From Litorivicinus sp. (GTDB taxonomy: Bacteria; Pseudomonadota; Gammaproteobacteria; Pseudomonadales; Litorivicinaceae), in NCBI GenBank assembly GCA_028339155.1, contig JAOLBK010000003.1:62001-126000 (forward strand): 64,000 bases of DNA. Reading direction: 5' to 3'. The notes beneath the pieces are model-generated. The model worked only from the letters and a program-made list of their open reading frames with translations, made no database searches and was not told the DNA's origin. Below are positions 10,713 through 22,978 of the stretch, piece by piece. Position numbers and translations under genes: made by a program. Numbering within the stretch: position 1 is the first letter of the stretch; every line of letters starts with the position of its first letter.

Positions 10713-11183
10713 GTGAATATAAATTTAACCCTAATTGGGCAGCTCATTGCGTTCACAATCTTTGTTCTCTTTTGTATGAAGTATGTTTGGCCGCCAGTAT
10801 CCGAGGCCCTAGCAGAGAGACAAAAAAAGATTGCTGAGGGTTTAGATGCTGCTGATAAGGCGGCTCGAGACCTTGAAACGGCTAAAGCAAAAATCGAGGT
10901 AGAGCTCGGTTCTGCTCGAGCGCAAGCCACTGATTTGCTTGAGCAGGCTAATAAGCGCTCATCACAAATAGTGAATGAAGCGCAGGGTAAGGCGCGTGAA
11001 GAAGCCGAAAAAATAATGGCTTCTGCACAAGCCCAAATGGCCCAAGAGGTTGCGCAAGCGCGTGAAATATTACGTGCGGATGTTGCTAAATTAGCGATTT
11101 CTGGCGCTGAGCGAGTACTGAATGCAAGTGTTGATGCAGCTGCTCATAAAAAATTGCTGACCGAACTAGCAGAAGAGCTTTAG
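10713..11183 (+). CDS. atpF: ATP synthase Fo subunit b
   Basis: Peripheral stalk subunit linking Fo to F1. It starts at GTG with a good GAGGTGAA ribosome site. The 156 residues have one N-terminal transmembrane helix ([23 protein letters not shown]) followed by a long charged coiled coil to about residue 140 and the delta-contacting end. Length equals E. coli b. Confidence 0.96.
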   Translation: MNINLTLIGQLIAFTIFVLFCMKYVWPPVSEALAERQKKIAEGLDAADKAARDLETAKAKIEVELGSARAQATDLLEQANKRSSQIVNEAQGKAREEAEKIMASAQAQMAQEVAQAREILRADVAKLAISGAERVLNASVDAAAHKKLLTELAEEL

Positions 11184-11193
11184 GAGGGCGGTA

Positions 11194-11733
11194 ATGGCAG
11201 AACTGATCACGATCGCAAGGCCATATGCTAAGGCGGTTTTTGGATTTGCAAGTGACGCCAAAAAAGAGGCTGAATGGGCCGTATTTCTGCTCCTGGCTCA
11301 TGCCATTACTTCGGATATCGCTATGATAGAGGTTCTGAAAAATCCCAGTGTTAGTTCAGAACAAAAAGTCGCCATTTTGGCTGACTTAACTAAAGACGCT
11401 AATGTAGACGGCTCGAAGACTTTGCTGGATGCATTGGCTTATTATGGGCGATTGCTGGCACTCCCGGCGATCGCGGACGAATATGATCGTTTGGTGGCGC
11501 TTGGTCAACAGGCTCTTGAGATCACGATTACAAGTGCTTATCCACTTGATAATAATGACTTCAAACTCCTCGAAACCAAGTTGAAAACAAAATATGCTGG
11601 CACGACTATCCGTGTGGAGACTGCGGTAGATCAGTCCCTAATTGGTGGTTTTGAAATCCGCTCGAGCGACACTGTTATTGACGCGACAGTTCGGGGACGG
11701 CTATCAAAAATAGCTGAGTCCTTAACTTCTTAA
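11194..11733 (+). CDS. atpH: ATP synthase F1 subunit delta
   Basis: Joins the peripheral stalk to the alpha3beta3 head. The 179-residue product shows the N-terminal helical domain beginning ITIARPYAKAVFGFA and the C-terminal signature VDQSLIGGFEIRSSDTVID. AGGAGGGCGG lies just upstream of the start. It sits between atpF and atpA as expected. Confidence 0.96.
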   Translation: MAELITIARPYAKAVFGFASDAKKEAEWAVFLLLAHAITSDIAMIEVLKNPSVSSEQKVAILADLTKDANVDGSKTLLDALAYYGRLLALPAIADEYDRLVALGQQALEITITSAYPLDNNDFKLLETKLKTKYAGTTIRVETAVDQSLIGGFEIRSSDTVIDATVRGRLSKIAESLTS

Positions 11734-11760
11734 GCTTAGAGAATTTGAAAGGAACGTTTC

Positions 11761-13305
11761 ATGGATCAATTGAATCCTTCTGAGATCAGCGAGCTGATCA
11801 AACAGCGCATTGGAAAAGCTGATATTGCGGTATCTGCGAAAAACGAGGGCACAATCGTATCGGTTTCCGACGGCATCGTACGTATCTATGGTTTAGCTGA
11901 CGTGATGTACGGCGAAATGATCGAGTTTGATGGCGGTCTTTATGGTATGGCGCTGAATTTGGAGCGTGATTCTGTCGGTGCTGTAGTGCTCGGTGATTAT
12001 CAACGCTTGGCTGAAGGTCAGACCGCTCGTTGTACTGGTCGAATTCTAGAAGTGCCAGTTGGGCCCGGCCTGCTAGGTCGTGTTGTTGATCCTTTGGGTA
12101 ACCCCATAGATGGCAAGGGAGATATAATTTCGGATGAGACTGATGCAATTGAGAAGGTTGCGCCTGGTGTGATCGCCCGTCAGTCTGTTGATCAACCTGT
12201 CCAAACTGGTCTTAAGGCAGTTGATGCGATGGTGCCAATCGGCCGAGGGCAAAGAGAGTTGATTATTGGCGATCGTCAAACTGGTAAAACAGCAGTCGCT
12301 ATTGATGCAATTATTAACCAGAAAGATACTGGCGTTAAATGCGTTTACGTTGCTATCGGACAAAAGCAGTCTTCAATCTCATCAGTCGTTCGAAAGCTCG
12401 AAGAGCACGGTGCGATGGATCACACTATTATCGTTGCGGCTGGCGCGGCAGATCCTGCATCGATGCAATTTTTAGCACCATTTTCTGGCTGTACCATGGG
12501 GGAATATTTCCGGGACCGCGGCGAAGATGCGCTGATTGTTTATGATGATCTGTCAAAGCAAGCCGTAGCTTATCGTCAAATTTCGCTATTGTTGCGTCGT
12601 CCGCCTGGACGTGAAGCATACCCAGGAGATGTTTTCTATTTGCACTCACGTCTTTTAGAGCGCGCTGCTCGAGTCAATGCCGATTATGTTGAGCAATTTA
12701 CGAATGGAAAGGTAAAAGGCCACACGGGCTCATTAACTGCTCTACCTATTATTGAGACCCAAGCTGGTGATGTTTCTGCATTTGTTCCAACAAATGTGAT
12801 TTCAATTACTGACGGTCAGATTTTCCTGGAAACGAACTTATTTAACGCCGGAATTCGTCCTGCAATGAATGCTGGCATTTCAGTCTCGCGCGTTGGTGGT
12901 GCCGCTCAAACTAAAATTATCAAAAAGTTGGGTGGTGGTATCCGGCTCGCGTTGGCGCAATATCGTGAGTTGGCGGCGTTTTCACAGTTTGCATCTGATT
13001 TAGACGATGCGACGCGGAAGCAACTGGAGCACGGCCAGCGTGTAACAGAGCTTATGAAGCAGAAGCAATACAGTCCACAGTCGATCGCCGATATGGGTCT
13101 CGTTCTCTATATTGCGAACGAAGGATTCCTTGATGACGTTGATCTAAATAAGATTGTGGCGTTTGAAGTGGCACTGCTGGCGTACTTCCGTACAGAGCAT
13201 TCGTCCTTGCGAAAGACCATTAACAAATCAGGCGATTATAATGATGAGATTGCCGGAAAGTTGAAAGAGGTCGTCGAGACTTTCAAATCATCGCAAACGT
13301 ATTAA
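11761..13305 (+). CDS. atpA: ATP synthase F1 subunit alpha
   Basis: Non-catalytic nucleotide-binding subunit. The 514 residues start [18 protein letters not shown], carry the P-loop [14 protein letters not shown] near residue 169, the [16 protein letters not shown] segment and the [18 protein letters not shown] stretch. The arginine finger lies in the segment around [10 protein letters not shown]. Length matches E. coli alpha (513). Confidence 0.98.
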   Translation: MDQLNPSEISELIKQRIGKADIAVSAKNEGTIVSVSDGIVRIYGLADVMYGEMIEFDGGLYGMALNLERDSVGAVVLGDYQRLAEGQTARCTGRILEVPVGPGLLGRVVDPLGNPIDGKGDIISDETDAIEKVAPGVIARQSVDQPVQTGLKAVDAMVPIGRGQRELIIGDRQTGKTAVAIDAIINQKDTGVKCVYVAIGQKQSSISSVVRKLEEHGAMDHTIIVAAGAADPASMQFLAPFSGCTMGEYFRDRGEDALIVYDDLSKQAVAYRQISLLLRRPPGREAYPGDVFYLHSRLLERAARVNADYVEQFTNGKVKGHTGSLTALPIIETQAGDVSAFVPTNVISITDGQIFLETNLFNAGIRPAMNAGISVSRVGGAAQTKIIKKLGGGIRLALAQYRELAAFSQFASDLDDATRKQLEHGQRVTELMKQKQYSPQSIADMGLVLYIANEGFLDDVDLNKIVAFEVALLAYFRTEHSSLRKTINKSGDYNDEIAGKLKEVVETFKSSQTY

Positions 13306-13331
13306 TCGCGATTTAGAAAGAGGCAAAGCGC

Positions 13332-15601
<2,270 letters not shown>

Positions 15602-15610
15602 GGAGTTCTC

Positions 15611-16033
15611 ATGGCTAAAACCATGCAGTGCAATGTGGTATCCGCTGAGCAGTCACTCTTCCAGGGTGACGTGGTAATGGTTATTGCGACAGGCGAACTT
15701 GGAGATCTGGGTATTGTCCCAGGTCATGCTCCTTTGATCACATCTTTACGGCCAGGACCGGTTCGACTTCAGTTTGAAAATGGTGATGATGAGCTCTTTT
15801 TTGTGTCGGGTGGTTTTCTGGAAGTAATTCCAACGCAGGTTACCATTTTGGCGGATGCGGCTGATCGTGCAGAAAACTTGGATGAGACGGCGGCCCTTGA
15901 CGCACAAGCAGAGGCGAAAAGATTGCTGGCGGATCAACCGTCAGAATTCGATCATGCTGGAGCAACTATGGCATTAGACGAAGCGGTGGCTCGTCTGCGG
16001 GTCATCGAACAACTGCGCCGACGTCGTGCTTAA
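15611..16033 (+). CDS. atpC: ATP synthase F1 subunit epsilon
   Basis: Rotor subunit and intrinsic inhibitor. The 140 residues have the N-terminal beta-sandwich (GELGDLGIVPGHAPLITSLRPGPVR) and the C-terminal two-helix inhibitory arm (ALDAQAEAKRLL and ALDEAVARLRVIEQLRR). It follows atpD by 9 nt. Its last 8 nt overlap the GTG start of glmU. Confidence 0.97.
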   Translation: MAKTMQCNVVSAEQSLFQGDVVMVIATGELGDLGIVPGHAPLITSLRPGPVRLQFENGDDELFFVSGGFLEVIPTQVTILADAADRAENLDETAALDAQAEAKRLLADQPSEFDHAGATMALDEAVARLRVIEQLRRRRA

Positions 16034-17393
16034 CGTAGTTATTTTGGCTGCCGGCAAAGGCAGCCGAATGTGTTCGGATTTACCGAAAGTAATGCACCCT
16101 CTTGCAGGGGAGCCAGTGCTATTACATGTCATTTCGACAGCTAAAGCTCTAATTTCAAATCGTGATGGACAAATCACCGTTGTTACCGGCTATGGTGCAG
16201 AAGTGATTGATCCATTTGTGCTTGACCGTGGTTGTCGTGTTGTTCATCAAATTGAGCAGAAAGGCACTGGTCATGCCTTAAAAACTGCGTTGAAGGGCGT
16301 TTCACCAGAAACAACGACGCTAGTGCTTTATGGTGATGTGCCCCTTGTTACCTCTGAGGAACTTTCTCAGCTCATCGATTCTGCCAGTGTAAGTTTATCT
16401 GTTTTGACAGCAATCGTTTCTGATCCAACGGGCTATGGCCGGATAATACGCGATCAAGATCACTCAGTGGTTGCTATTACAGAGGAGAGAGACGCTACCG
16501 CTGAAGTGCGATTAATCCGCGAGGTTAATAGTGGAATCTATGCTGCACCGACAAGTTTATTCCAAGAGTTGCTGCCCCAGATATCAGCCAGCAATAATCA
16601 AAATGAGTATTACTTAACTGATTGTGTAGGGCTTAGTACTGCAAGCGGCAATTCTGTAGTTGCGATTTACGGTTCAGAGGAAGTAATTTTAGGGGTCAAT
16701 GATCGGAAACAATTGGCGAGGCTGAATCAAATCGTTCAACAGCAACGACGCGATGAGGCGATGCGTAGCGGAGCGACCTTGGTTGATCCATCGAGCGTGT
16801 ACTTTAATGGTCGAATAGACCTGGCCCAAGATGTTGAGGTTGAGCCGAACGTGGTATTTCAAGGAAATGTTATTGTCGGGAAAGGCGCCCGTATTGGCTT
16901 CGGTTCACACTTAACTGACGCAATTATTGGAGCAGGGACAATTGTAAAACCCTACACGATAGTGGAGTCTGGTCAAGTTGGTGCTCATGCTGAAATAGGC
17001 CCATTTGCTCGAATCCGACCCGGCTCAAAACTTGCAGATAATACTCACCTAGGTAATTTCTGTGAAACAAAAAACGCGGTCATTGGCCAGGGGTCTAAGA
17101 TAAACCACTTGTCTTATCTTGGAGACACTGAAATTGGTGAGCGAGTAAATGTTGGTGCCGGCACCATCACCTGCAATTACGATGGTTTAACTAAACATCT
17201 TACGAAAATTGGCAATGACGTATTTATCGGTTCAAATTCGAGCTTGGTTGCGCCTATTAATATAGCTGATCAAGCGACAATCGGTGCAGGATCAGTAATC
17301 ACAAAGGACGTCGTGGAGGGTGAACTTGCTTTGAGTCGCGCACCACAGGTGCAGAAAGCATCTTATCAGCGCCCAAAGAAACGCGTGGAGTAA
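16026..17393 (+). CDS. glmU: Bifunctional GlmU: GlcN-1-P acetyltransferase and GlcNAc-1-P uridyltransferase
   Basis: Makes UDP-GlcNAc for peptidoglycan and lipopolysaccharide. It starts at GTG inside atpC. The 455 residues have the uridyltransferase motif LAAGKGSRMCSDLPKVMHPLAG at the N-terminus and, after about residue 250, a left-handed beta-helix acetyltransferase domain (hexapeptide repeats, GNFCETKNAVIGQGSKINHLSYLGD, GAGTITCNYDG). Length is as in E. coli (456). The atpC-glmU-glmS order is common in gammaproteobacteria. Confidence 0.97.
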   Translation: MLNVVILAAGKGSRMCSDLPKVMHPLAGEPVLLHVISTAKALISNRDGQITVVTGYGAEVIDPFVLDRGCRVVHQIEQKGTGHALKTALKGVSPETTTLVLYGDVPLVTSEELSQLIDSASVSLSVLTAIVSDPTGYGRIIRDQDHSVVAITEERDATAEVRLIREVNSGIYAAPTSLFQELLPQISASNNQNEYYLTDCVGLSTASGNSVVAIYGSEEVILGVNDRKQLARLNQIVQQQRRDEAMRSGATLVDPSSVYFNGRIDLAQDVEVEPNVVFQGNVIVGKGARIGFGSHLTDAIIGAGTIVKPYTIVESGQVGAHAEIGPFARIRPGSKLADNTHLGNFCETKNAVIGQGSKINHLSYLGDTEIGERVNVGAGTITCNYDGLTKHLTKIGNDVFIGSNSSLVAPINIADQATIGAGSVITKDVVEGELALSRAPQVQKASYQRPKKRVE

Positions 17394-17399
17394 GTCGGT

Positions 17400-19217
17400 A
17401 TGTGCGGTATCGTTGGCGCTGTTTCAGAGCGACCAGTACAGTCGATCCTGATAGAGGGCCTTAAGCGGTTAGAATATCGCGGGTATGACTCCGCTGGTAT
17501 AGCCTTGTTAGCTGAGGACGGACTCCTCCGTACTCGGGCAAAAGGCAAAGTTTCTGAGCTTGAGCAGAAGCTGGTTGAGAGCCGCGCATTAGTGGGTATC
17601 GCTCATACGCGCTGGGCCACTCACGGTGTACCAAACGAACTCAATGCTCATCCTCACCAGTCTGGAAGATTTTCTGTGGTGCACAATGGGATCATTGAAA
17701 ATCACGACAGTTTGAGGACTCAGCTAAAATCCGCAGGGTTTGTTTTTGAATCTCAAACAGACACAGAAACTGTCGCGCATTTACTGGCCTATGAAGCTAC
17801 TAAAGATAAAGACTTAAATCGCATTATTAGTACTGTGCTTACCCAGCTTGATGGTGCTTATGCGCTTGCAATTATCGACGTCAATAGCCCCGACCTTTTA
17901 TGGGTCGCGCGTAAAGGAAGTCCTCTCGTCATCGGCGTCGGCCATGGAGAATATTTTGTCGGCTCTGACCAATTAGCGTTATTACATGTTACAAATCGTT
18001 TTGTTTTTCTTGAGGATGGCGATTCTGCCTGTCTCACCACTTCTGGTTATCAAGTTTATTCCTCGGATGGCAATTCTGTTGAGCGACCAGTTATTCGTGC
18101 CGATATCTCAGGTGAAAGTGTAAGCAAGGGCGAATATCGCCATTTTATGGAAAAAGAGATTCACCAACAGCCCGCTGCGATTGAAACAACCTTAGCAGGT
18201 CGTTTGGGAAAAACACGGCTTCTTTCTGGCATCTTAGGCCCGAAGGGTGATGATCTTTTAACGAACGTGGAAGCCGTTCAGATTGTCGCTTGCGGCACCA
18301 GTTACCACGGAGGATTAGTAGCCAGGTACTGGATTGAAAGCCTCGTTGGAATTCCATGCCAAGTTGAGATTGCCAGCGAATATAGGTATCGCAAAGTGGT
18401 AACACTTCCGAATACTTTATGGATTGCAATTTCACAATCCGGCGAGACGGCCGACGTGTTGGCGGCGTTACGGCATACAGATAAGACAAATATTGTGGCC
18501 ACTTTGGCGATTTGTAATGTGCCAACCTCAAGCCTTATTCGCGAAACCGATCTCGCTTTCTTGACGGAAGCAGGACCAGAAATCGGAGTAGCAAGTACCA
18601 AAGCATTTACAACGCAGCTAACAGTCTTGTTGCTGTTGACTGGTTTGATGGCTCGGCAGCGTCAAAAAGAAAGCTTTGACGAGCTTAAATTTGTTGATGT
18701 TTTGAAGCAACTGTCGAAACTTGTGGTTAAAAGTTTAGCAATTGAAGGGCAGATTCAACAGATTGCAGAGCGTTTTGTGGGCAAGCAACATGCGCTCTTT
18801 CTGGGTCGTGGAACTATGAATCCGATTGCTATGGAAGGCGCTTTAAAACTTAAAGAGTTGTCATATATTCATGCTGAAGCTTATCCCGCGGGAGAGTTAA
18901 AACACGGCCCTTTGGCTTTGGTTGATGAAAATATGCCCGTCATCGCCGTTGCCCCTAATGATGAGTTGGTCGACAAGCTAAAATCTAATCTTTCGGAGGT
19001 CAAAGCACGTGGCGGCCAATTGATTGTGTTTACGGATGTCGCCGTAGTTGATCATTCAAGTGAAATGACTCAGTGTGTGATGCCTAAAACACCCTCACTT
19101 CTTGCGCCAATCGTGTTTACTATCCCGCTTCAATTATTGTCGTATCATATAGCTGTGCTTCGCGGTACCGACGTTGATCAGCCTAGAAATCTAGCTAAAT
19201 CGGTGACTGTAGAGTAA
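17400..19217 (+). CDS. glmS: Glutamine-fructose-6-phosphate aminotransferase (isomerizing)
   Basis: Makes glucosamine-6-phosphate, feeding GlmU. The 605 residues begin MCGIVGAVSERP: Cys2 becomes the N-terminal nucleophile of the glutaminase domain, with RWATHG and HNGIIENHD further on. Two SIS isomerase domains follow (ACGTSYHGG, SQSGETADVLAAL, then GRGTMNPIAMEGALKLKELSY). The C-terminus RGTDVDQPRNLAKSVTVE is the conserved end. It lies 6 nt after glmU. Confidence 0.98.
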   Translation: MCGIVGAVSERPVQSILIEGLKRLEYRGYDSAGIALLAEDGLLRTRAKGKVSELEQKLVESRALVGIAHTRWATHGVPNELNAHPHQSGRFSVVHNGIIENHDSLRTQLKSAGFVFESQTDTETVAHLLAYEATKDKDLNRIISTVLTQLDGAYALAIIDVNSPDLLWVARKGSPLVIGVGHGEYFVGSDQLALLHVTNRFVFLEDGDSACLTTSGYQVYSSDGNSVERPVIRADISGESVSKGEYRHFMEKEIHQQPAAIETTLAGRLGKTRLLSGILGPKGDDLLTNVEAVQIVACGTSYHGGLVARYWIESLVGIPCQVEIASEYRYRKVVTLPNTLWIAISQSGETADVLAALRHTDKTNIVATLAICNVPTSSLIRETDLAFLTEAGPEIGVASTKAFTTQLTVLLLLTGLMARQRQKESFDELKFVDVLKQLSKLVVKSLAIEGQIQQIAERFVGKQHALFLGRGTMNPIAMEGALKLKELSYIHAEAYPAGELKHGPLALVDENMPVIAVAPNDELVDKLKSNLSEVKARGGQLIVFTDVAVVDHSSEMTQCVMPKTPSLLAPIVFTIPLQLLSYHIAVLRGTDVDQPRNLAKSVTVE

Positions 19218-19286
19218 TTTTGGTAGGCAATAAATCGCACATCAAAGTCTAGACTATCTTTCTCCCTAATAACGAGGCATTAAAGC

Positions 19287-19664
19287 ATGAGGCTAATCAG
19301 ATTTTTACTTGGTCGTATCATTTTGTTGGTTGATTTTCTTTCCAGGCCAAAACCTGCGGTTCGTGAAAAGAAGGACCAGGATATAGTTGATCGAATGACG
19401 TCGGGGATGTCGCTTTATCAATTTAATGCGTGCCCTTTTTGTGTGAAGGTCCGGCGGCATATGCGTAAAAGATCATTGAATATTGAATTAAAGGATGCGA
19501 AAAATGACATTGACATTAAGAATGAATTAGTTGAATACGGCGGAAAGCACAAGGTTCCGTGTCTTCGGATTCAGACAGATTCTGAAAACATTAAATGGCT
19601 ATACTCATCTGACGATATCTGCGCTTTTTTAGACTTAGAATTGGATCGACTGAAAAGCGTCTAG
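19287..19664 (+). CDS. Membrane-anchored glutaredoxin-like protein
   Basis: The 125-residue product has a hydrophobic N-terminal segment (RFLLGRIILLVDFLS), then a thioredoxin-fold domain with a dithiol CPFC motif (CPFCVKVRRHMRKR), the cis-proline region KVPCLRI and a C-terminal helix. This matches glutaredoxin / GST-N-terminal-like proteins found in many gammaproteobacteria. Substrate unknown. It is expected to sit on the inner membrane with the redox domain probably cytoplasmic. A GAGG ribosome site precedes it, and it may be cotranscribed with glmS, 69 bp upstream. Confidence 0.8.
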   Translation: MRLIRFLLGRIILLVDFLSRPKPAVREKKDQDIVDRMTSGMSLYQFNACPFCVKVRRHMRKRSLNIELKDAKNDIDIKNELVEYGGKHKVPCLRIQTDSENIKWLYSSDDICAFLDLELDRLKSV

Positions 19665-19853
19665 TGTCCAAAACAGTGCTGCCTTAGCAATTCGAATTTG
19701 GTGCTTTTAAGTAAGCTGGTCCCAAGTTTCAGTCGTAATGAATGAGCTCATTTCGTATAATCAGTTAGTTAACGGTTTGTTAAAGCATGATGCCTTTTTT
19801 ACTGGTAAGATTTTTTGATGACACCAACGTTTTTTTCTCTATTGGTTTGCACT
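19665..19853. other. Convergent intergenic gap with an orphan TATAAT
   Basis: This 189 bp lies between the glutaredoxin-like gene and the oppositely oriented FAD/Fe-S dehydrogenase gene. It contains a perfect -10-like TATAAT at 19756-19761 (+) without a clear -35, followed by a small GCAT-G-ATGC hairpin and six T at about 19789-19803. No ORF or clear terminator for either flanking gene is visible. Confidence 0.3.
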
Positions 19854-22800
19854 TTAAGCATTAGATAAGTAGTCAGCTAAAAATACCGCCACGTGCTCAG
19901 CATGGCGCGGTGTCCCGTCAGCAATTTGATGTCGACAACTGATTCCATCAGCGATAATTCGAGTATCTGGCATTGCTGTTCGAATTGCTGGGAGTAAAGA
20001 GAGCTCCGCCATTGCTTTTGATGTATTTAGGGTTTCTTTTTGGTATCCAAAATGCCCAGCCATACCGCAGCAAGAGGACTGGATTAACTCGACCTCGATA
20101 CCAGGAATTCGTTTCAAGAGTGCTTCTACACTCCCCATTATGCCAGCTGCTTTTTGGTGACAATGACCATGTATCAATACTTTTTGTGGGGCTGTATTTT
20201 TAACATTTAGTGAGCACCGTCCCTCCGAAAGTTCTCTTTCTAAAAACTCTTCGAACATTAGGGCATTGTTTGCTAGTGCTTCACTATCTGATCCGGGAAG
20301 TAACGCCAGAAATTCGTCACGTAAAGTCAACAAACAAGAGGGTTCAAGTCCGACAACTGGGATGCCCTGTCGGATCCACGGCGCGATGGTTTCAATAAAT
20401 CGAGAGGCCTCTCTTCGCGCTTCATCGATCAGCCCAGCGGCGAGAAAGGTTCTGCCGCAGCATAACGGTCTATTGTCGGAGCTAGGCTTAGCTTCAATCA
20501 CCTCATAGCCAAGGTATTCAAGAACGTATCGAGCGGCATAGAGGTTATCTGGCTCGAAGGATCGGTTAAAGGTATCACCAAGCAATACGACCGTAGGTTT
20601 ATCGGTCGTTTTATCAGAGTGGGGTGCCCGATATTTTTTTGCCCAGACTGGGAGCGGCCGATCTTTAGTAAGACCTATCACTTTTTCTGTGACCCACGCC
20701 AAACCGGGAATCTGATCTCTTAAGTTCGCAAGCCAGCGGACATAACTGAAGAAGGGAGCGTATACGGGCAGATAAGCTATTAAGCGATCTCGAAGTGAAA
20801 GGTTATATTTTTTGCTCCGCTGATAGAGCACTTCTGTTTTCATTTTAGCCATATCAACGCCGGTAGGGCATTCGTTTTGGCATGCCTTGCATCCAATGCA
20901 AAGCTTCATAGTTTCCACCATCGCATCGGATACAAGAGCGTCAGAGCCAAGCTGCCCAGACAATGCAAGTCTGAGGGTGTTAGCTCGGCCGCGTACTAAA
21001 TCTTTTTCATCGCGAGTCACTCGATAGGATGGACACATGACGCCAGGATCTGTTTTTCGACAAGCGCCATTGTTATTACACATTTCGACTGCTTGACTTA
21101 GGCTACCCCAGTTAGACCAGTCAAAACCGGTTTCAAATGTACTTTGTCTTTTGATCTCTTTTTCGTATTCTGGATGGTAGCGAAATAAATTCGGGTCATC
21201 ATGACGTGGAGGGTCTACTATTTTATTGGGATTAAATAGACCGTTTGGATCTAAAATCTTTTTAACTTTCTCAAACAGAGTCACCACGTCATTGCCAAAC
21301 ATAACTCTGTGAAATTCGGATCTCGCTATTCCGTCACCATGCTCACCTGAGTGTGACCCTTTATATTCACGCACTATAGTAAATGCCTCTTCGGCAACGG
21401 CTCGCAATACTTTTGCGTCAAGATCTTTCTTAAGATTTAAAATGGGCCGAACGTGTAACGTACCAACGGAAGCGTGGGCATACCATGTGCCCGTTGTGCC
21501 GTATTTAGTAAATACTTCGGTGAGTCTTCGGGTGTATTCCGCAAGATCTTTTAATGGAACAGCGCAATCTTCAACGATCGAAATGGGCTTGGCGTCGCTG
21601 CGCATGGACATCATAATATTAAGGCCCTGTTTTCTTACCTCCCATATTGCTTTTTGAAATACGGGATCTTCCGCTCGAATTACTGAATCGTCTTGTCCAA
21701 GATCGGCCATCATTACTTGCAGTTGATCCAACTTACGCGCATTTTCCCCAGGACTTTCTTCACAAAATTCTACGAGCAAGATGGCGTCTGGATTGCCGCG
21801 CACGAACTGGTCGACGGTTTTCGAAAACATTGGGATGTCTCGAGATAACTCAATCATTGTTCGATCAACAAGCTCGACCGCGCTTGGTCCCAGTGTCACG
21901 ATGTGTTGGGTTAAATCCATCGCCTTATAGAAGCTGTTGAAGTGACAAATCCCAAGAGTTTTGTGTTGAGGAACTGGAGAGAGCTTCAAATGAATTCGTT
22001 TAAAAAACCCGAGTGTCCCTTCGCTCCCAATAAATAAATGGGATGGGTTACATTGTGTGCCTGGCCAGCAGCCAGATCCGCCCTTCCCATCGGGAATGAG
22101 TGCATCAAGATTGTATCCTCCAACCCGGCGCATCAACTGCGGGAACCGATCAGAGATTAGATCTTTGTGGAGGGCGCCTAAATGAAGCAGTTGGCCTAAT
22201 AAATCAGTCCGAATATTGAGCTGTTGTACCGAGAGTGTCTGTTCATGCTTATCCAACGGTTTCCAGTTAGCCATTGACCCGTCGGCGAGTAACATTTCTA
22301 CACGGTTAACGTTGTCGCGCATTGTGCCGTAACGAATTGAGCGAGAACCACAGCTGTTGTTCCCGGACATTCCACCAATGGTTGCCCGACTACTTGTCGA
22401 GACGTCAACCGGGTACCAGAGACCACTTGCTTTTATTTTTGCATTTAAATGGTCTAAAACCAGGCCTGGTTGGACTTCACATATTTGACTTTCAGAGTCA
22501 AAAGACACTAATTTATTTAAGTATTTGGAGCAGTCCACTACAAGAGAGCGATTAATTGCTTGACCATTTTGCGATGTTCCACCCCCTCGACCAGTGATTG
22601 CTATTTCAAATTCTTTGGCGATTTCAAGTACGGCAGAAACATCTTCTTCTGTTTTTGGAATTACTACACCGACAGGAAACATCTGATAGTGACTAGCATC
22701 CGTTGCGTAGCGCCCGCGATCGAATTGTTCGAATCGAATTTCACACGCAGTTTCTGAGGCTAGCCGTTTTTTTAAAGCACTTTGAATTGATTCATTGAGC

Positions 22801-22859
22801 TCAAGTGTTCTTAAGTGCGGCTCCATTAAATCTGGAGCAGGGAAAACAATGGGGGTCAT
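19854..22859 (-). CDS. FAD-linked 2-hydroxyacid dehydrogenase fused to Fe-S (CCG) electron-transfer domains
   Basis: The 1001-residue protein joins a GlcD/Dld-type FAD-binding half (PKTEEDVSAVLEIAKE, GRGGGTSQNGQA, TIGGMSGNNSCGSRS, HSGEHGDG near residue 510) to a C-terminal Fe-S half (CIGCKACQNECPTGVD, CCGRTFLAAG, HGHCHQKA, CCGMAGHFG). This architecture oxidises D-2-hydroxyacids (glycolate, D-lactate or D-2-hydroxyglutarate) and passes electrons to the quinone pool; the substrate is not readable from sequence. The start was set at 22859, where homology begins; an in-frame ATG at 22934 would invade the divergent promoter region. The divergent glyoxylate-type aminotransferase favours glycolate, as an inference. 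Confidence 0.85.
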   Translation of the reverse strand: MTPIVFPAPDLMEPHLRTLELNESIQSALKKRLASETACEIRFEQFDRGRYATDASHYQMFPVGVVIPKTEEDVSAVLEIAKEFEIAITGRGGGTSQNGQAINRSLVVDCSKYLNKLVSFDSESQICEVQPGLVLDHLNAKIKASGLWYPVDVSTSSRATIGGMSGNNSCGSRSIRYGTMRDNVNRVEMLLADGSMANWKPLDKHEQTLSVQQLNIRTDLLGQLLHLGALHKDLISDRFPQLMRRVGGYNLDALIPDGKGGSGCWPGTQCNPSHLFIGSEGTLGFFKRIHLKLSPVPQHKTLGICHFNSFYKAMDLTQHIVTLGPSAVELVDRTMIELSRDIPMFSKTVDQFVRGNPDAILLVEFCEESPGENARKLDQLQVMMADLGQDDSVIRAEDPVFQKAIWEVRKQGLNIMMSMRSDAKPISIVEDCAVPLKDLAEYTRRLTEVFTKYGTTGTWYAHASVGTLHVRPILNLKKDLDAKVLRAVAEEAFTIVREYKGSHSGEHGDGIARSEFHRVMFGNDVVTLFEKVKKILDPNGLFNPNKIVDPPRHDDPNLFRYHPEYEKEIKRQSTFETGFDWSNWGSLSQAVEMCNNNGACRKTDPGVMCPSYRVTRDEKDLVRGRANTLRLALSGQLGSDALVSDAMVETMKLCIGCKACQNECPTGVDMAKMKTEVLYQRSKKYNLSLRDRLIAYLPVYAPFFSYVRWLANLRDQIPGLAWVTEKVIGLTKDRPLPVWAKKYRAPHSDKTTDKPTVVLLGDTFNRSFEPDNLYAARYVLEYLGYEVIEAKPSSDNRPLCCGRTFLAAGLIDEARREASRFIETIAPWIRQGIPVVGLEPSCLLTLRDEFLALLPGSDSEALANNALMFEEFLERELSEGRCSLNVKNTAPQKVLIHGHCHQKAAGIMGSVEALLKRIPGIEVELIQSSCCGMAGHFGYQKETLNTSKAMAELSLLPAIRTAMPDTRIIADGISCRHQIADGTPRHAEHVAVFLADYLSNA

Positions 22860-22888
22860 GATCTTCTTCTTTTTTGTGCATACAAAGT

Positions 22889-22902
22889 ACCATATGTATG
22901 GT
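22889..22902. promoter_or_regulatory. Candidate operator: 6-2-6 inverted repeat between divergent genes
   Basis: ACCATA-TG-TATGGT is a perfect inverted repeat centred in the 119 bp gap between the dehydrogenase and aminotransferase genes. Its position 30 bp upstream of the dehydrogenase start suggests a dimeric repressor site, for example of a GntR-type regulator. No regulator gene is adjacent, so the binding protein is unknown. Confidence 0.4.
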
Positions 22903-22978
22903 GAAGAGGTTTCGGTTACGCCTGCAATGGCCAATTTTAAGATCAGTAACCCATTAAGATACTTAAAAGGACTTCATA

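Noticed and set aside
12073-12649. Open frames in other frames within atpA
   Set aside because: They are shadows of a highly conserved catalytic-region coding sequence.
18145-18601. Open frames of about 100-130 codons on the minus strand inside glmS
   Set aside because: They lie entirely within the conserved glmS coding sequence, overlap one another and show no family resemblance.
22860-22934. Longer N-terminus of the FAD/Fe-S dehydrogenase starting at 22934
   Set aside because: The extra 25 residues show no family resemblance and would place coding sequence over the inverted repeat and divergent promoter region. The start at 22859 fits better.
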